Of a stretch of DNA of 64,000 nucleotides, positions 61,620 through 64,000 are shown one piece after another. Made by a program: the position numbers and the translations under genes. Below the pieces are notes generated by a model. The model was not told the origin of the DNA. It saw nothing but the letters and a program-made list of their open reading frames with translations, and did not search any database. The first letter of the stretch is position 1, and each line of letters opens with the position of its first letter. The DNA comes from CBDHHC01 sp050633205 (GTDB lineage Bacteria; Pseudomonadota; Alphaproteobacteria; Rhizobiales; CBDHHC01): assembly GCA_050633205.1 (NCBI GenBank), contig JBOEGA010000019.1, positions 1-64,000 of the forward strand, written 5' to 3'.

Positions 61620-63003
61620 ATTATTCAAGACAACAACATTTCGTTTGTCGTTGATCTTTCTGGTCTTCTTCGGAATTTCCGCAAGTCTTGCTCTCGGTTA
61701 TATCTACTGGAACGCCAAAGTCCTGATGATCCGCCAACTCAATCAGACCGTAGAAGCAGAAATACTTGGCCTGTCAGAACAATACAGACAAGGTGGAATT
61801 CGCCAGCTCGTAAAAACCGTTGCTGCAAGAAGTAAAATTCCCGGCAACAGCCTCTATCTGGTCACAAGCCCCAGCGGTGAGTATATTGCCGGGAACCTTG
61901 CCACAATTACAGTCCAGCTCTGGAATACCGAGGGCCCTGTACGCTTTACCTACAAGCGTCCAGCACAGGGTGGCCCGGAAACCAGGCAGGCCTTTGCAAA
62001 AGGCTTCCGCCTTCAGGATAACTTCAGATTACTTGTCGGACGAGATATTGAAGACCGTAGAATATTTGAACGCGTAATTGCGGATGTTCTCTGGGGGCTA
62101 GGCTTTATTACTCTGTTTGGAATATTCGGTGGCTGGCTTGTAAGCAGAAATATCCTTTCCCGCATCGATACCGTTACAGATGCAAGCAAACGCATCATGA
62201 GTGGAGACCTGAGTGAACGGATTCCTGTAAAAGGCAGCGGCGATGAGCTGGACCGGTTATCTATAAACCTAAATGAAATGCTTGATCGTATTGAACGTCT
62301 TATGGCTGGTATGCGTGAAGTTTCAGACAATATAGCTCACGACCTCAAAACACCACTCAACAGAATGCGAAACCGTATTGATGCAGCCCTGAGAGATGGT
62401 ACTACCAGCCCGGCCCATAAGGAAATCCTTGAAACAACAATAGAAGATGCAGACTTCCTGATACAGACTTTCAATGCACTGCTGAGCATTGCCCGCATGG
62501 AAGCAGGCACAGGCAGCAGAAATATGGAAACGATGGAAATCGCGCCAATATTATCTGATATTGCTGAACTCTATGAGCCGGTAATGGATGAACAGAATTT
62601 TGAACTGAAAACAGATTTTCAGGGTAATATAATTCTGAACATTGACAAACAACTGATAGGTCAGGCAGTTGCCAACCTTATTGATAATGCTATAAAATAT
62701 GCAGCTCATACAGAAACTGAGAATACCGACCGTAAACCGCAAATATTTATCGCCACAACCAGACAGGGCGACTTCGGAGAAATTATAGTTGCAGATCACG
62801 GTCCGGGTATCCCTGAAGAAGACAGGGAGCATGTTTGCGAACGCTTTGTCAGACTGGAAAAAAGCCGTTCACTTCCCGGAAGCGGCCTTGGATTAAGCCT
62901 CGTGTCTGCTGTCGTTCAGCTTCATAATGGCAAACTTATTCTGGAAGATAACGATCCAGGTCTGAAAGCAATAATCCAGTTACCTCTGGTAGAAAAAAAA
63001 TGA
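61603..63003 (+). CDS. HAMP-domain sensor histidine kinase
   Basis: A 466-residue membrane sensor starting at a GTG inside the regulator gene. Two transmembrane helices (about 15-35 and 160-180) bracket a ~120-residue periplasmic domain (GGIRQLVKTVAARSKIPGN), followed by HAMP (SRIDTVTDASKRIMSGDLS), the H-box SDNIAHDLKTPLNRMRNRID (phospho-His near 246), N-box NLIDNAIKYAA, and ATP-binding DHGPGIPEED and GSGLGLSLV. Should phosphorylate the OmpR-type regulator. Its stop overlaps the endonuclease V start by 4 bases. Confidence 0.95.
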   Translation: MTALYKLFKTTTFRLSLIFLVFFGISASLALGYIYWNAKVLMIRQLNQTVEAEILGLSEQYRQGGIRQLVKTVAARSKIPGNSLYLVTSPSGEYIAGNLATITVQLWNTEGPVRFTYKRPAQGGPETRQAFAKGFRLQDNFRLLVGRDIEDRRIFERVIADVLWGLGFITLFGIFGGWLVSRNILSRIDTVTDASKRIMSGDLSERIPVKGSGDELDRLSINLNEMLDRIERLMAGMREVSDNIAHDLKTPLNRMRNRIDAALRDGTTSPAHKEILETTIEDADFLIQTFNALLSIARMEAGTGSRNMETMEIAPILSDIAELYEPVMDEQNFELKTDFQGNIILNIDKQLIGQAVANLIDNAIKYAAHTETENTDRKPQIFIATTRQGDFGEIIVADHGPGIPEEDREHVCERFVRLEKSRSLPGSGLGLSLVSAVVQLHNGKLILEDNDPGLKAIIQLPLVEKK

Positions 63004-63677
63004 AACCCGCTTTGAACCTAAAATGGCCCGACACCGAAGCGCAGGCTCTTGATCTTCAGTCTGAATTGGCACCAAAGGTCATCAGGGAAGACACCTTCAG
63101 TACCATTAAATACATTGCCGGGGTTGATGTCGCCTATAGCTCTGATGAAAACGAACTTTACGCAGCGGCAGTTGTGCTGGACGCTGAAACATTAAAAACC
63201 ATGGAAACATCTGTAACAAAAAGCAGAGTGACCTTCCCCTATATCCCCGGCCTTTTCAGCTTTCGCGAACTGCCCCCACTTATGACTGCTCTGGCAAACC
63301 TTAAAACCATAGCGGATCTGATCGTCTGCGATGGTCAGGGGCTGGCACATCCCAGACATTTTGGACTTGCATGTCATCTGGGTCTGATGTTTGACACACC
63401 AGCAATCGGGTGCGGTAAAACACGCCTGTCAGGAGAGCATAAGATGCCCGCAGAAGAGAGGGGTTCTGCAGCTCCGCTCAAGGATCAGGGGGAAACTGTT
63501 GGATCTGTATTACGAACTCAAAATGGAGTTAAGCCGGTTTATGTCTCAATTGGGCATAAAATCTCACTTGCAACCGCATGTGACTGGATACTAAAACTCT
63601 CCCCGAAGTACAGACTGCCAGAAACAACAAGAGCTGCAGATCAGGCTGTCCGTGCAGCTTCCAAAAAGCCTCTTTAA
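63000..63677 (+). CDS. nfi: Endonuclease V (deoxyinosine 3' endonuclease)
   Basis: Repairs deaminated adenine by nicking the second phosphodiester 3' to deoxyinosine. The 225-residue protein has the catalytic Asp43 (IAGVDVAYS), Glu90 (FSFRELPPL), Asp111 (DGQGLAHPRHFGLACHLG) and His/Lys in VSIGHKISL. Start overlaps the kinase stop in an ATGA arrangement, giving a three-gene operon with no obvious functional link to the two-component system. Confidence 0.95.
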   Translation: MKPALNLKWPDTEAQALDLQSELAPKVIREDTFSTIKYIAGVDVAYSSDENELYAAAVVLDAETLKTMETSVTKSRVTFPYIPGLFSFRELPPLMTALANLKTIADLIVCDGQGLAHPRHFGLACHLGLMFDTPAIGCGKTRLSGEHKMPAEERGSAAPLKDQGETVGSVLRTQNGVKPVYVSIGHKISLATACDWILKLSPKYRLPETTRAADQAVRAASKKPL

Positions 63678-63755
63678 ATATCAGCCTGCATTCCCATATT
63701 ACTGCTTCTTGCATATTTATTTTCAGAAAAATCAATTTCAGAAAGGACGGTTTAT

Positions 63756-63965
63756 ATGTCTCAGGATGTTATTAATCAGATAATTCATGTTGTAGATCAC
63801 TATGACGACCTGCAGGAACCAATGGAAGAGCTAAACCAGCTCAGAAAGACCCTGCAAAGACAAGCCCATGACGCTACAGATGCACAGCTTGAAATCTATG
63901 ACCGAGCTTATGAAGAAGCAGGAAAGATTATCCGGAAAATGGCCAAAGACTTTCCAGAATTATAA
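63756..63965 (+). CDS. Small helical protein, unknown
   Basis: A 69-residue protein, AAAGGA upstream of the ATG. It is rich in charged and helix-forming residues (YDDLQEPMEELNQLRKTLQRQ) and has heptad-like leucine spacing, suggesting a short coiled coil. No family recognised. It may be co-transcribed with endonuclease V (78 bases between). Confidence 0.6.
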   Translation: MSQDVINQIIHVVDHYDDLQEPMEELNQLRKTLQRQAHDATDAQLEIYDRAYEEAGKIIRKMAKDFPEL

Positions 63966-64000
63966 TTTTCTTTTTAATTAAAATGAATAACTGCCCTACA

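Noticed and set aside
1..64000. CRISPR arrays, complete insertion sequences, prophage genes
   Set aside because: No regularly spaced repeats, transposase or phage structural genes were seen anywhere in the window.

Overview
The window is a contiguous piece of an alphaproteobacterial chromosome with modest G+C (about 40-45% by eye; not counted). The alphaproteobacterial call rests on the nuo-birA-rnj order, on small families typical of that class (DUF1467, DUF2842, DUF1491, DUF5330), on hflK-hflC-degP next to each other, and on an RNase J rather than an RNase E style neighbourhood. I cannot name the genus. TGA is used as a normal stop, so the standard bacterial code applies. I saw no rRNA or tRNA gene, CRISPR array or complete insertion sequence.

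Layout. 1-11.2 kb: the 3' part of a complex I operon (nuoF partial, a DUF3291 gene, nuoG-H-I-J-K-L-M-N), running into birA and rnj (11.2-13.8 kb). 13.8-18.0 kb: an RND efflux pump and its membrane fusion protein on the minus strand. 18.2-21.4 kb: DUF1467, a CPBP protease, then kbl-tdh for threonine degradation; kbl has an in-frame UGA. 21.5-25.1 kb: two near-identical-length single-domain response regulators bracketing a secreted Cache protein and a TAXI-type binding protein, a candidate sensory module. 25.1-35.4 kb: housekeeping genes (ctaA, trmFO, sufE) mixed with small conserved or unknown alphaproteobacterial proteins, several secreted. 35.5-37.7 kb: a solitary GmrSD-type (DUF262/DUF1524) putative defence nuclease. 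37.9-45.8 kb: a methyltransferase, the rtcB-prfH ribosome repair/rescue pair, queE and queC separated by a CMD/AhpD-like gene and an XRE regulator, then eno.

45.8-46.7 kb: an 850-base gene-free stretch full of strong inverted repeats that I could not identify. 46.7-47.9 kb: DUF427 and a TorF-type porin. 48.2-56.9 kb, minus strand: hflK-hflC, degP, then ftsW-murG-murC-murB, i.e. membrane and periplasmic quality control joined to peptidoglycan precursor synthesis. 57.2-64 kb: glutathione-dependent formaldehyde dehydrogenase, a lipoprotein, a second Do-type protease followed by an OmpR-type regulator, a sensor kinase and endonuclease V, and a small coiled-coil-like protein.

The points most worth a second look are the UGA in kbl at a cysteine position, together with a threonine dehydrogenase that lacks all four structural zinc cysteines; the regulator-Cache-TAXI-regulator cluster; the structured non-coding island after eno; and a short, well-initiated ORF overlapping the start of rtcB.
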